64,000 nucleotides of DNA from Rhabdophis nuchalis (GCA_039707465.1 CM077643.1:41566105-41630104); one strand, 5' to 3'; counted from the first letter of the stretch, positions 42,205 through 53,829 are shown. Notes: generated by a model not told the origin, from the letters alone. Made by a program: numbers and translations.

Positions 42205-43150
42205 CTGGGAGAAGGGAGAGGGAGGAAAGGTTCCATAAATAGGTATTATATATGACTGCATCAGAAGCAGTGTCCTCTGAAGCAGTGTTTTCTGAAGTGT
42301 CCTCTACTGTTTCATTCTAAAAAAATATTATTTCACACAGAAAAATGTTTGTACTAACATGCACTTAAACGTCTCCCAATCCAATTGTTTGTTCCTTTTG
42401 TAGCATCTCTTTGAGTGTAACCATAGTTGTATTCTTTAAAGTGAACTGATTGCTTTGAGGAAAGAATGGTAACTCATTGAAGTGGTGAACTAATCATATA
42501 CATTAATCCACTTACTCTAGAATATATTCAGAAAGGATTTCATTCTTTGCCACCCCCCCTCCTCCTCCCAAAAGAAGAGACTGCAGTACTGATGAAGAGA
42601 CAATAGGAGGCAATATTTGGCTAACACCTGCTTTGCAGCAGTGACTCCACATCAACTTAGGTGATTGTATGAAAGATGACTGTGAAAGAATTCAAATGAA
42701 ATGCTAGATGAAAGCAGGACTTCGCTAAGTGTTTACAACCAGTTGTGAATTTGAGTAATCTTTTTTCTTTTGCTCTTCTCTTTTCAATCTGTCACTATAG
42801 AGCATGAATCAGAGCATTAATGTCCTGAAAAATAAAGTCATAATTGCGCATAGAAGTGACACAAACTAAGGTGAGTCATTCTGCAAGCAAGGTAGCTGCT
42901 TGTTTTGGAAAAGAAAAAAAAAGGAGAAAAAGAAAGCCTGCGAGTAGAGCATCACGTTAAGTTCAAAGTTCTTTTGCAAACCCAAGGATTGCCATGGGAT
43001 TCTTCAGTGTGTTTGAGCAAGTAAGCGTTACAATACAGGACCAGATTTAACTAACTGGGACGTGTCAAGAAATTGAAGAAGGTGTGGTTCTTAAAGGGAT
43101 CTATACTGTATGTCTCAAAGATGCTTTCTCAAAAGGCAATTGGACTAGGT
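42205..43150. other. Intronic sequence without recognised features
   Basis: Nothing recognised in this stretch. Confidence 0.35.
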
Positions 43151-43159
43151 TTTTTTCCC

Positions 43160-43245
43160 CCTTGAGGAAGAAGAAGATATTTTGCTTCTCCTCCAAGAAG
43201 CTTCATCAGTTGCAACTGGATGGTGAGGGGATGGAAGGATAGGTA
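43160..43245. repeat. Single copy of the TTTTGCTTCTC arm
   Basis: GAAGATATTTTGCTTCTCCT, then CCAAGAAGCTTCATCAG and CTGGATGGTGAGGGGATGG match one arm of 34725-34968. Confidence 0.55.
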
Positions 43246-43444
43246 CTGACAGGATGGTGGTGTTGATGGGGGAAATGGAAGGATTGTCTGAGAACCTTTG
43301 TGGCCACTTGGGAATTTATCTGTGCCCTCATGATCACCCGAATCAGAGTTCAAATGGTAGTGGAATCTTTTTGGAACTGCTGAAAGGACTGCATTGTAGA
43401 CAGGAGATAGCTGGTGTTAATTTTTCCCCCTCTGTTGAGGAAGG

Positions 43445-43655
43445 GCTGTTTCTCAAAGAAGAGAAAGTCAAGCTATTCTCCAAAGCACCAGAGGACAGGA
43501 CGAGAAACAATGGGTGGAAACTAATCAAGGAGAGAAGCAACCTAGAAATAAGGAGAAATTTCCTGACAGTTAGAACAATTAATCAGTGGAACTATTTGCC
43601 TCCAGAAGTTGTGAATGCTCCAACACTGGTCGTTTTTTAGAAGATGTTGGATAAC
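43445..43655 (+). mobile_element. CR1 LINE, left part of interrupted copy
   Basis: The frame up to 43640 reads KVKLFSKAPEDRTRNNGWKL, KERSNLEIRRNFLTVRTINQ and LPPEVVNAPTLVVF. It is cut at ATAAC (43651-43655) and continues at 44663. Confidence 0.92.
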
Positions 43656-44662
43656 TGTTCTGACCCTGGTTTCCCGTTACAATAAAAAGCACACGATTAG
43701 GTCAAAAACCACTCTTTTTATTTCAAAGGCTGTGATTTATATTCATTCACAGCTGGAAATGAGTCCCAAAGAGTTGGAAAGAGTTCCACAGGAGGCCACC
43801 AAAGGCCTTTGGGATAAGGCTGATAAGCACCCACCTTTATCTTCTTTGAAAACACTGCCAAAGATTTAATTAGCAATTAGCTTGGTCAGGCCACACAGAG
43901 CAGAGAGTCCAAACGTATTTTCAGAAGGTAAACTGACAAGCATGAACCAAGTTGCTTCCTGCAAAGGCTCATGTGCCTTTGCTCCTCTTAATTCAGATCT
44001 ATTGGGAGGGGCTAATCACCTCCAAACCTTACTCCTGAGTCGTCCCTTCTGTTTTAACTGTTCTTGCCTTCTGACAACTCTGCGCATGCGCAAACTGAGA
44101 ACAGGGGGAGCCTGTTCCTCTGCCTCGCTGGTTTCTGACTCTGAGGACTCCAGAGGCAACACATAACTCCCAGATGGCCCTGCCCCCCCCCCCTGCCTCC
44201 AACACAGAGACCTCGTCTGAGCCTTCCCCAAATTTAAGCTGACCAGATTTTAACTTTGGTAAAGCGGGACACCATTGACTGGGAGGGGGGGGGGGTGTCT
44301 TGATTAAAAATTTGGTCTATATGGAGCAACAAAAATTTTCATAGAATGCAAAAATAGTATTGTATAAAATTAACAAAAACAATATAAAACTCATATTCTG
44401 GCGAAATAGCCACATGGCCCCCAAAAACTGTATATTCCCTTCCCATTCTCCCGCCGTTCCCTAGCTTGTCGTGCATTCTTTCCAAAAATTGGGACTTTTT
44501 AAAAACGACGTGGGACGCGGGACAAATTGTTAAAAGTCGGGACTGTCCTGCCAAAAGGTTTGGTCACCTTGCCCAAATTCCAGGACTAGCTCATGTTTCT
44601 CCCCAACCTCCTCATTGTCTGACTCTGTTGCCAGCTCTACAGGCCACTGGAGGAGCACAACA
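43656..44662 (-). mobile_element. Solo LTR inserted in CR1
   Basis: It starts TGTTCTGACCCTGG and ends GGAGCACAACA, that is TG...CA on both strands, with an exact 5-bp duplication ATAAC at 43651-43655 and 44663-44667. A 5-bp duplication fits gypsy-type or retroviral integration. Orientation is judged minus from similarity to 16210-16590. Length without the nested hAT element is about 670 bp. No gag, pol or env frames are present. Confidence 0.75.
44235..44571. mobile_element. hAT MITE nested in the solo LTR, 337 bp
   Basis: Left end TAAGCTGACCAGATTTTAAC, right end GGTTTGGTCACCTTG (inverse CAAGGTGACCAAACC), imperfect inverted repeats. An exact 8-bp duplication CCCAAATT is at 44227-44234 and 44572-44579. 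The interior has GCGGGACACC and GACGTGGGACGCGGGAC. G run at 44282-44295. Confidence 0.85.
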
Positions 44663-44667
44663 ATAAC

Positions 44668-44735
44668 TAATTGTAGTGGTGTAGGATTTCCTGCCTAAGC
44701 AGGGGGTTGGACTAGAAGACTTCCAAGGTCCCTTC
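44668..44735 (+). mobile_element. CR1 LINE, right part of interrupted copy
   Basis: GTGGTGTAGGATTTCCTGCC, then GGTTGGACTAGAAGACTTCC and AAGGTCCCTTCCAACTCTG complete the 3' UTR of the copy begun at 43445. Confidence 0.92.
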
Positions 44736-44798
44736 CAACTCTGCTATTCTATTCTATTCTATTCTATTCTATTCTATTCTATTCTATTCTATTCTATT
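44736..44798. repeat. (ATTCT)n pentanucleotide microsatellite
   Basis: About twelve CTATT units directly continue the CR1 3' end, the form described in snakes as microsatellite seeding by CR1 elements. Confidence 0.95.
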
Positions 44799-44959
44799 CA
44801 ATCTAACATAGATGGACATCCTCTTTTATCCCTCTTTCAAACCAACGACCCTCTCTATCTATATCTCTAATTCAGTTGCCTTTTGAAAACAGCATGTCTG
44901 AGGTAACTAAGACCTGGATGATTGAGATTCTCCATAGACATATACTGTGTATTGTAAGA

Positions 44960-45180
44960 GCCATGGTGACACAGTGGTTAGAATACAGTATTGCAAGCTA
45001 ATTCTACTGACTGCCAGGAGTTTGATTCTGACTGGCTCAAGATTGACTCAACCTTCCATCCTTCCAAGGTTGGTCAAATGAGGACCCAGATTGTTGGGAG
45101 CAAGATGCAGACTCTGAAAATTGCTCCAAGAGGGCTATAAAGCACTAAGTGCTATTGCTAATACTGCATGCTGCATGGAA
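44960..45180 (+). mobile_element. tRNA-derived SINE (CCTTCCATCCTTCC type), copy 2
   Basis: The head GCCATGGTGACACAGTGGTT and the B-box-like GTTTGATTCTGAC are followed by AACCTTCCATCCTTCCAAGG and AGAGGGCTATAAAGCACTAA. Confidence 0.85.
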
Positions 45181-45236
45181 TGATAGACTTATCTATCTGT
45201 GCCATGCTGCATGGAATGATAGACTTATCATTGGAG
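45163..45236. repeat. Short tandem duplication
   Basis: CATGCTGCATGGAATGATAG followed by ACTTATC occurs twice in direct repeat, about 40 bp apart, just after the SINE. Confidence 0.8.
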
Positions 45237-45355
45237 TACAAAAATAAATAAATGCTCATGGATCTTTCCATAAGCCAATGAATTCAACTCAGAACTTACA
45301 GTGCAGTTATATAATTACTCAGAGGCAAGCTATATTCCTTCCACTTCTTTGGCTT

Positions 45356-45372
45356 GTGTGTGTGTGTGCGTG
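45356..45372. repeat. Short (TG)n
   Basis: GTGTGTGTGTGTGCGTGTG. Confidence 0.8.
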
Positions 45373-45379
45373 TGAGCAC

Positions 45380-46150
45380 GCATGCATGCACCTGTGTGTG
45401 AATTTTAGCTGAGCACAAATTCACTTCCATATGTCGCTTTTGGGGAGAAGGTCCCTAAGCACACCACTCAAAAGCCAGATGGGGCCCTCAGCCTAGAAAA
45501 TATTATACATCCCATCTGTAAAACAAATGGGATGGCATATCATGAGTATCAGCATCAAAAGCTTCATCTCAAAAGTTATGTCTCCCTGGGCATGAATTCC
45601 TCCCTTCTTATGCCACCAGGAATGCCTTTCTAAGATCAGAGAGAAAAACTGGAGCATGTTGGAAGACTGCTTGGTGTAGACGCTTGAAGACAGCTCTCAG
45701 GGGCCCAAAGAGATATTATTAAATATTATGTTATGTAGCTTTCACGATTGTCACTGTGTCTTTGTTTTCTAGCAAAAAAAACAAGTGACAAAAAGTGTTC
45801 ACGGATTTCTTTAGTCATTCTTCTACCTCCCAATTATTTCCTTAGACACTACAATATCAGCTCTATATTTTCTTAAGGTCTTTGATCAAATGGAAACTTG
45901 GATTCAAACACTTAATGACACCTCCTCTCCCACAGCGGAGTCAATAAGCTCAAAATTGTGGGCTCCACTGGGCAATCAAATCAACCTCATTCTTACATAG
46001 GTGCAGTGGATGTGACCCATACTTTTAAAGGATGGGGGGTTTGCCCAGTAGTGCCCAACATTTGGGATATCATTCAACCCTGTCCTGAAACTTGTGAATG
46101 CTTCTAATCAAGAATATTATTAATTTCTCCTGAAAGCTAGCTGGGTATGA
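45380..46150. other. Intronic sequence without recognised features
   Basis: No open frame with a domain and no repeat end in this interval. Confidence 0.35.
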
Positions 46151-46157
46151 AAGTGGC

Positions 46158-46160
<3 letters not shown>

Positions 46161-46217
<57 letters not shown>

Positions 46218-46240
46218 CGTGCCTGTCTGTCTGTCTCTCT
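46161..46240. repeat. (TGTC)n/(TGCC)n tetranucleotide array
   Basis: Seven TGTC units, then nine TGCC-type units, then TGTC and TCTC again: a compound microsatellite. Confidence 0.95.
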
Positions 46241-46367
46241 CTCAGCACGACTCACCTCACAAGGTTGTTGTTGTGGGGAAAATAGGAGGAAGAAGGAGTA
46301 TTGCATAAGTTCACTGCCATGAGTTATTTATTAAAAATAAATAGTAATAAAGGTGGGATAGAAACAA

Positions 46368-46600
46368 CAGAAGCTGTGATGGCACAGTGGTTAAAATGCA
46401 GTATTACAGGGTACTTCTGCATTCCCACTATCAGGAATTTGATCCTGACCATCTCAGAGTTGACTCAGTCTTCCATCCTTCCGAGGTCAGTAAAACGAGA
46501 ACCCAGATTGTTGGGAGGAATATGCAGTCTCTATAAACCATTCCGAGAGGGCTGTAACGCACTGTGAAGAGGTATCTAAGTTTAAATGCTACTGCTATTG
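46368..46600 (+). mobile_element. tRNA-derived SINE (CCTTCCATCCTTCC type), copy 3
   Basis: CTGTGATGGCACAGTGGTTA, then GTCTTCCATCCTTCCGAGGT, then CGAGAGGGCTGTAACGCACT and a TGCTACTGCTATTGC end. Confidence 0.85.
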
Positions 46601-46604
46601 CTAA

Positions 46605-47725
46605 ATTTAAAAAAAATCAAATCAAGGAGTTACAGTGTGAATTTTCCAAAAGATGACCTAATTAATTTACGAGCCTTGAGACAAAGTTCAAAAGAAATCC
46701 ATTCATTTATTAGGATGAAAATTTTGGCATGTTCTTCTGTGGAGCTGAAACTGATTTCTGCTTAATTGCATTTGAACTTTACCCCTGTATTCCCTCCCTT
46801 CTGTCTGTGTCATAAATCACATCCACCAACAAGGTGTTGTGGCCGGCTATGAACATGCATATTTCACATGCCAGCTGCAGGAATATGAGACCTGACTCTG
46901 GCCAAAGATATGCATGGAATTCTCTTCCCTTTTCCTATGTCAACAATAGTAGTCATGGAAACACTTTACAAGTTGACATGCAGCTTTAACCCGCATTGCC
47001 TTAATGATTTTATGAAGAAAAGAAAAAGAAAAGGTTTAAAAAAGACAATTGTCCCCTTTTGTCTTCTCAAAACTGTATGCCAAAATCGACAGCCTTTGAA
47101 GTGAGAGGATTCTCTTGGCTAAACTGGCCACAGATCTCTTCTTCACAAATAGCTCTGTTTCTGATTGTGGCACTTTGACTTAAACATTCGCCCCAGTATG
47201 CCTCCATTTCTGCCATCATTCCAGTGATGCTTAGACTGTAGATTTGGATGTATTAAAAGTTCAGAGTCTCTGATTTTCTATAATGTTTTAAAAGATGCAT
47301 GCAAGCAAGTTTTCCTTTTTAAAATGATGTGGAAGGAAAAAATTTAACTTGGGTGTGAAATCTAACTCCGTTTGGAAACCTGAATTTCTGTGCCTAATAT
47401 TCTACGTCAGATGAAATTTGAAAGAGCTGTAGTGTCACATGAATGATTTCAGACATTTTTAAATATTTTTTTTTAAATGCAAATGTTCATTTCCTGCCAT
47501 GATTTGTAGGCATATCCCTATGGAATGGATCAATCTTGTTAAACTTCAAATAAATAGCTTGGGGACTATGCAAGCACAGTACTTACTGTTTGGAGACATG
47601 CGTCTGTGCTCTGACTCATGGCTCTTCCATAAAATGTTAAGTGCAGTCTCTGGCCACCAAAGGTCTCTTTCCATAATTTACTTAAGGACGTAATGTTCAT
47701 AATCTGGGTATTTGGTAAAGTCATA
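46605..47725. other. Long repeat-poor intron stretch
   Basis: Homogeneous, AT-rich, with no repeat family seen. A candidate for conserved non-coding sequence, by texture only. Confidence 0.3.
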
Positions 47726-47731
47726 CATATG

Positions 47732-48103
47732 CAGTGGTGGGATTCAGCCCGTTCGCACCTATTTGGAACAACTGGTTGTTAACTTTCTAAGGAGTTCTGG
47801 GAACCAGTTGTTGGAAGAAATCTCCTTTTGTTTTTCCCACTTTACAGGGCTAATCCTGTAAGGAAGGCAGGAAGGAAACATTCTGAGGTTGTTTCCAGCC
47901 TAATCTTTATTGCCCTGCTTACACAGAGACTGCCCCTCCGGTTAACCCTTATTACATTGTAACAGCTAGGGTGAAGCGCCCATCGACGTGAGTGATTGTT
48001 GAGTTGGCCATGCCCACTTAGTCACATGACCACTGAGCCATGCCTACCCAGCTGGTCATTAGGGCAGTGAACCGGTTGTTAAATTATTTGAGTCCCACCA
48101 CTA
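47732..48103. mobile_element. hAT MITE (GGTGGGATTCAGCC family), about 370 bp
   Basis: It begins CAGTGGTGGGATTCAGCC and ends TTTGAGTCCCACCACT. The interior carries GTTGTTAACTTTCTAAGGAG, CAGCCTAATCTTTATTGCCC, and GTGAACCGGTTGTTAAATTA. Near-identical in layout to 54186-54529. The exact right boundary and target duplication are unclear. Confidence 0.8.
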
Positions 48104-48109
48104 CTGTAT

Positions 48110-48470
48110 ATACAGTAGGCATCTGAAGACATATGAACTTAAGAATGGAGTCTCTCCTTCAGGGATGCGAGTAGAAGATAATTTAGACTTCCATGTGTCT
48201 CATTTGTAAAGACTTAAAAATGTTCACTTGTACTGATAGTTTTATATATATATTTAAGGAATAAATTAGTGTTCAGAACATGAACATATGGCAGCACACT
48301 TTTTGAACCTCCTCAGTTGGTGGGATGTTGCCAAAAATATGTTGGATTGCAACATAGTCTCTAGATTAGATATCCTGGTTTGCAAAGATGATCATGAAAA
48401 ATCTGCTGCATTTTTATTTGTAGTATACTAGCCAGAATGTGACTTAGTTGATGAATACTATCTTTATATG
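48110..48470. other. Unclassified intronic sequence
   Basis: No recognisable feature. Confidence 0.35.
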
Positions 48471-48474
48471 GGGT

Positions 48475-48778
48475 TATAGTACACAGAGAAGAGGGGGTCA
48501 ACCTACTTTCCAAAGCCCCAGAAGGCAAGACAAGACAAGATGGATGGAAACTAACCAAGGAGAGAAGCAACTTAGAAGTAAGGAGAAATTTCCTGACAGT
48601 GAGAACAATTAACCAATGGAAGGGCTTTCCTTCAGAAGTTGTGGTTGAACCATCACTGGAGGCTTTTAAGAAGAGACTGGGCAGCCACTTGTCTGGAATG
48701 GTACAGGGTCTCCTGCTTGAGCAGTGGGTTCTATTAGAAGACCTCCAAGGTCCCTTCCTACTGTGTTATTCTGTTAGG
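48475..48778 (+). mobile_element. CR1 LINE 3' end
   Basis: GAGGGGGTCAACCTACTTTC, a decayed WKLTKERSNLEVRRNFLTVR, then MRTINQWKGFPSEVV and AFKKRLGSHLSGMV, followed by the AGGTCCCTTCCTACTGTGTT UTR. More diverged than the other CR1 copies. Confidence 0.88.
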
Positions 48779-48784
48779 TGTGAT

Positions 48785-49500
48785 AAATCTCACAAGATAA
48801 TTTTACTTAATGTTTTGTGAAAACTTTGATGGACTAAAGCCATGATGATCAGTGAATAAATGATCAATGACACCAAAAAGAAGGATACAATAGATCTGGA
48901 TTAAGTTGCTCTGATCTTATAGAATGAAATTGCTTAATACATATAGGAAATTAAAGTTATAGGCTTAATCATAAAAACAAGTAGAATTGAAACAAATTCT
49001 ATCAATGTCAGTGGCCAAAGAAAAATCTACCAAGTCATAAATGCTATGAGATGGTTGAAAAACTGGTAGGCTCAGATAGCAGCACTTGAGAAATTGTAAA
49101 TTGTTGTGTAGTCTGTATATGGAGTGTTTGGGTGGCTATTCGGCGCAGTCTGTTTTATGATTATTAAATTACAATCAGATTCCCCACCCCCACCCCCTTT
49201 CTCTCCGTAAAGGCTGTCTTATCAGGCAGAATGGAAAGGAAATCGTAGAGTGTGTGAAAAAGGGCTTGATATTTTACTAAGCTTGGGTTTTACCAATTAG
49301 ATAGCTTTGTTGTTATAGAAATGGCTAGTTTATATTATTTTGTAAAAGTAAATAGTTGAGGTTTGATGCTATTGTCTTATTTTACCACACCAAAGGGAGC
49401 TGGGGAGGTCAACACTTTTTCTTTCTGTTTTCTTTTTACTTTTTTCCCTGTGAAAGTTGGACCATAAGAAAGGCTGAGCCCCAAAGAATGGAGGCCTTTG
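48785..49500. other. Intronic sequence without recognised features
   Basis: Contains a CCCCACCCCCACCCCC run at 49181-49198. No exon. Confidence 0.35.
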
Positions 49501-49504
49501 AATT

Positions 49505-49866
49505 CTGGTGCTGGAGGAGACTCTTATGAGTCCCTTGGACTGCAAGGCGATCAAACCGGTCAGTCGTAGAGAAGATCAAGCCTGACTGCTCTTTAGAAGG
49601 CCAGATTCTGAAGAGGAAACTCAGATACTCTGGCCACCTGATGAGAAGGAAGGACTCACCGGAGAAGAGCCTAATGATGGGAAAGATTGAGGGCAAAAGA
49701 AGAAGAGGACGACGACAGAGAATGAGGTGGCTGGATGGAGTCACTGAAGCAGTAAGTGTGAGCTTAAATGGACACCAGAGGATGGTAGAGGACATGAAGG
49801 CTTGGAGGAACGTTGTCAATGGGGTTGCGATGGGTTCGACATGATTTTGCAATTAGCAACAACAAG
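49505..49866 (+). mobile_element. BovB/RTE LINE 3' end
   Basis: Encodes SLMMGKIEGKRRRGRRQRMR, WLDGVTEAVSVSLNGHQRMV and EDMKAWRNVVNGVAMGST in frame 49641-49844. The classical BovB C-terminus is better preserved than at 41315. The end is AATTAGCAACAACAAG. Confidence 0.93.
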
Positions 49867-49987
49867 AAGTGTCAAATTTGATTGCATCACATGACATCAC
49901 GTGACTTTTTTTGCCTTTGTGGAGCCAGGGTGTGTGTGGCCTGTGCGTGATGCATCTGGCCCCGTGGGCTGCCAGTTTGACACCCCT
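49867..49987. mobile_element. Truncated hAT element right end
   Basis: GCTGCCAGTTTGACACCCCTG is the right terminus of the GTGTCAAACTC family, and GGCCCCGTGGGC precedes it. The left half is missing and the BovB tail abuts it. Confidence 0.65.
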
Positions 49988-49989
49988 GC

Positions 49990-50915
49990 ACACTTTTCCC
50001 TTTCCCTCCCTTATTTTCCCACTATTTCTTTTGTATTTTATAAACTAATACAAAATAAAATAAAATAGTAGAAAGAAAAGTCTTGAGCTGATGTGCACCA
50101 GCAGATCCAGAGGCCCTGAAAAGGATCACAATTTGGGCTTTGCAAAAATCCAAGTTTTTCTAATCAAGGTGGAGAAAAAATATAGTAAGTTTATAACTTA
50201 GTTCCCAACTGTATTGAAGATACTAGGACTTACTTAAGCATCTAATGAATTCCTTTAAAATATAATGGATAGGCACAGTTGTGTTTGAGATCAACATTCC
50301 TCTCAGTTTTTATTTATTTACATCAAGCTCCAGCTCTAAGCAGAAGATTGGAACATTAAAATTGCAACTGATGTTTCTTAAGTAGTAAAGCCTTTAAGAT
50401 TGTTCTACTTACTCATTTACATCAGCAGTATTGAAAAGAGGGGAGTTAAATTAAAAAGCAAATTCTCTCTAATCGCCCATATTTTCACTATTCATACTCA
50501 AGAGGGATATTAAGTCAAGTCTTCTGTTCCTAGAATAAACCAACCAAGAACAAGTTTCCTAATCTTTTATTATCAAGAAATACACTAGCTCAAAAGGAAC
50601 TCATTATATTGAAAGGTGGTTTTTCCCCCCTTTTGGGTCAGATTTGCTGTAGTAATACAATTTTTATTCTTTCCAAAGAAATATAATGTGGGAAAGAAAT
50701 TATGTAAAATTGCTCAGGACTTTGTAACTCCAGAAATTGGAACAACAGGACCAGATTTCGTGTAGAGAGAGAAACTAGGAAAAGCAAGACAGAATTCAGA
50801 CACGGGGCAAAACTTGGAATTGTGAGAAAAATAGTTCCAGAAACACAAAAGATAATACAAACACATCCTACGGTTGGGTAATCGGGTAATGACCCAGAAG
50901 GTCCACTAACTGCTT
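49990..50915. other. Intronic sequence without recognised features
   Basis: AT-rich with an AAAATAAAATAAAATA run near 50050. Confidence 0.35.
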
Positions 50916-50925
50916 TATTCTAAGC

Positions 50926-51615
50926 CAGGGGTGTCAAACTCAATTTCATTGAAGGCCGCATCAGGGTTGTGTTTGACCTTGGGTGCTGGGGTGGGTGTGG
51001 CCAGGGTGGGCATGGCCAGCTCTACATCACTTGTGTCGCGGGTGCCTGTGGTGGCCCGAGTGCTTTGCCAGTGAAAATGGGCTCCTGAGCTCCATTTTCA
51101 GCTGTGATGGCTTCTGCAACCCTCTGCCAGTGAAAATGGAGCTGGGAGTCCTCCCGCAGCCCTGTAAGCTCCATTTTCAGCTGTGACGGCTTCTGCAACC
51201 CTCTACCAGTGAAGATGGAGTTGGGAGTCTTCCTGCAGCCCTTAAGCTCCATTTTCAGCTGTGACGGCTTCTGCAACCCTCTGCCAGTGAAGATGGAGTT
51301 GGGAGTCTTCCTGCAGTCCTGTAAGCTCCATTTTCAGCTGTGATGGCTTCTGCAATCCTCTGCCAATGAAAATGGATCTTGGGAGTGACATTCGTGGCCC
51401 TCACAAGCTCTTCTTTTTGCTGCAATAGTCTCCTGTAATCCTCTGCCAGTGAAAATGGAGCTTGGAAGGACCATATGCAGCCCTCGCGAGCTCTGTTATC
51501 ACTTTCAAAGGCACTATGGGCTGTTTCTTTGCTGTTTCTAGGGCAGCCTTGCGGGCCAGATCTAAGCACCTCACAAGCCGTATCTGGCCCCTGAGCCTTG
51601 AGTTTGACACCCCTG
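50926..51615. mobile_element. Non-autonomous hAT element, 690 bp
   Basis: It begins CAGGGGTGTCAAACTCAATT and ends GAGTTTGACACCCCTG, with an exact 8-bp duplication TTCTAAGC at 50918-50925 and 51616-51623. The interior GGCCGCATCAGGGTTGTG identifies the family. It contains a 79-bp tandem array. Confidence 0.93.
51088..51400. repeat. 79-bp tandem repeat inside the hAT element
   Basis: The unit AGCTCCATTTTCAGCTGTGA ... CTCTGCCAGTGAAAATGGAG starts at 51088, 51167, 51245 and 51324. The period is 78-79 bp, with units diverging by a few bases. Neighbouring hAT copies carry fewer related units. Confidence 0.9.
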
Positions 51616-51624
51616 TTCTAAGCC

Positions 51625-52735
51625 ATCTTTCCTACTGGTCACATCACCCAGAGTAGAATAAATGCAGTCTTATCCTGTGTTTTCTACTATGGCGATCCAC
51701 ATGACCATAGAGATGCAACATGGGGGAAGAATTGAAACATATAGCTACAACACAGAAGCATCATGCATCCATTCTAGTTAGGCTTTCCCAGATAAGATGG
51801 GCTGACATATTCTTGATTATTAACCACTGCAAAAAAGTCTCATTTTCAAGGGTAAATTATTGCTGGAATCTGCTGTTATCTAATTTAGAAAGTCACTTGT
51901 TTAATGTATGCATGCAAATTGCCTCCTGTGCTTGACAACTGAAAGAATACCATTACTGTTTTCATAAACAGAGAGAAAAAATAACAAAATTGATTGAGAA
52001 ATGTATAATGACATTAACTATTTGAGCTGTTATGGAATGCAGTGGCAAAGAAATAGCAATGAAAATAAATCTAAAAATAATTTGTTCCCAAGTATGCTTG
52101 GGAAGAAGTTTGGCAAAAATTGATGAAAAGGAGACAGTAAGCTAACTTTGGAAAGTTTTACATTAGGCAGGCAATGTGTAAACAAGGTTTTTACACTTTA
52201 GCAGGTCAACATCAAGAAGATGACCAGTTTGTAGTTATCAGTGACCTCTTTTTCCCCTGTTTGAAGACAGAAATATTTGACCTTCTCTGGTCATTTGGCA
52301 CTAGATCAATTCTCACATAGTTTCTTGGAGATTACAGAAAGAACTCCAGAATGATATCCACCACATCCTTCAGAGCTATCAGCTGTACTTTGTTTCAATC
52401 TGGAGACTTAACTTCTTTATGGTACCAAAGTGCTTCTTAATCACCTTTTTATTGACCTAAAATCCCCCACCCACTTAATTTCATTTGAACATAGAACCAC
52501 AATAGAGTTGAAAAGCCATGTATGTTCCCTATCATCTCTTGTCCCATCATACTCTCCTAGCAGCACGCTCATCCCTTCTTTTTTATATTGATGGAGCTAA
52601 AAGACCCCTTTTTGTTCCTTTTAGTGTCCCCTTCAAGCCTAAATTCCTTTCTAACTAGCTTTCTGACGTATGTGCAATGTCCTCTTGGCTATATAATAAT
52701 ATTTATGGTCATATTAAAGATATATTAGTTGAGGA
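51625..52735. other. Intronic sequence without recognised features
   Basis: The frame 51720-51935 has no domain; no repeat family identified. Confidence 0.35.
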
Positions 52736-52739
52736 TGTG

Positions 52740-53350
52740 AATGCTGTATCACTGGCTGAGAACCAAAATAGTTTTCAATATGTTCGATTGCACAATGTAA
52801 TGTGGAACTGAAAATTAATGCATCAAAGATACAAGTTGTTGTTAATAGGGGAAATGGTGGAACCATTTGCAAGTTTTGATCTGGAAGGACAGGTGAAGTA
52901 GACAAATTTGTGCAGACGGTTTTATAAAAATAGTGATATAGAAGGAGAAATTTTAAAATGTGAAATGCTGTTAGAAATTTAGCATGAAGAATGCCTGTTC
53001 AAAAAAATGAAAATGACAGCGTGTAAGAGCATGTTTTGTTATATGGGAATGAGACATAAAAGTAAATTGGATGCAGAGGGAATGAGATACTTAAGAAGTG
53101 TGTGTGGTAAAACAAGAATAAATTGGGATAAGAATGAATGTGTAATCAATAAATATGAATTGAATACTAAAATAACGGACAGTGCAAAAGATACATCAGC
53201 AGTTTCCCCCTATAGACAGAATTAACAAAGACAGTATAGCAAAACAAATGAAGAAAGAATGAATGGGTGGATACAACAATAAAATCTGAGAAAGTCAAGG
53301 TTGAATGAATTTCATGAGCTCCTAAAAAATGCAAGGGAAAATTTTAGTGA
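52740..53350 (+). mobile_element. Decayed non-LTR reverse-transcriptase C-terminus
   Basis: Translated pieces ELKINASKIQVVVNRGNGG, then CLFKKMKMTACKSMFCYMGM and LDAEGMRYLRSVCGKTRINW with NECVINKYELNTKI. They follow the pattern of RTE-like RT tails (LMYGSE.W ... EMR.LR..CG...D..RN). Several stops. Distinct from the BovB copies; the exact clade is uncertain. Confidence 0.6.
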
Positions 53351-53354
53351 GAAA

Positions 53355-53795
53355 AAAACCAGCATCACAACAACAATGTATGAAACAGTATGTGGTCATA
53401 AAACACATAATAAATAGTAGTTCTGTATTTGAACACTTTCCTGGCAGATTGTTTCAAAGACTACTAAGGAATGTGAATTCCATGGACAGGTTTACATGTT
53501 TAATTTCCATTTTTAATTGAACAGCTTATACTTTAATATAATAGTAGACTTATGAATGATTTAATTCTTTACTCTGACATGAATCTATATGTATGATTAT
53601 AAGAGTTCAATTCCTAAAAGATGAATCTTTCCAAGAATTGCTTGCTTCTGTTTTGCACATTAATAATTAAAAAAAAACCAATAGGAGGGACAATTTATCA
53701 GACTAGAGTAGAGCCCTGTAAGAATCCAAGATGCCCCAACCTCTCCCATCAAGGTTTGGAAGGCTGGAAGTCAGACTTTGGGACTTATGCTCCCA
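53355..53795. other. Intronic sequence without recognised features
   Basis: Precedes the (TC)n tract; no repeat or exon. Confidence 0.35.
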
Positions 53796-53802
53796 AGCGC
53801 TG

Positions 53803-53829
53803 TCTCTCTCTCTCTCTCTCTCTCTCCCC

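Noticed and set aside
42105..42261. Proline/threonine-rich minus-strand ORF
   Set aside because: Translation of the purine-rich simple repeat.
51088..51400. Regularly spaced repeats as a CRISPR array
   Set aside because: Units are directly tandem with no unique spacers, inside a eukaryotic transposon.
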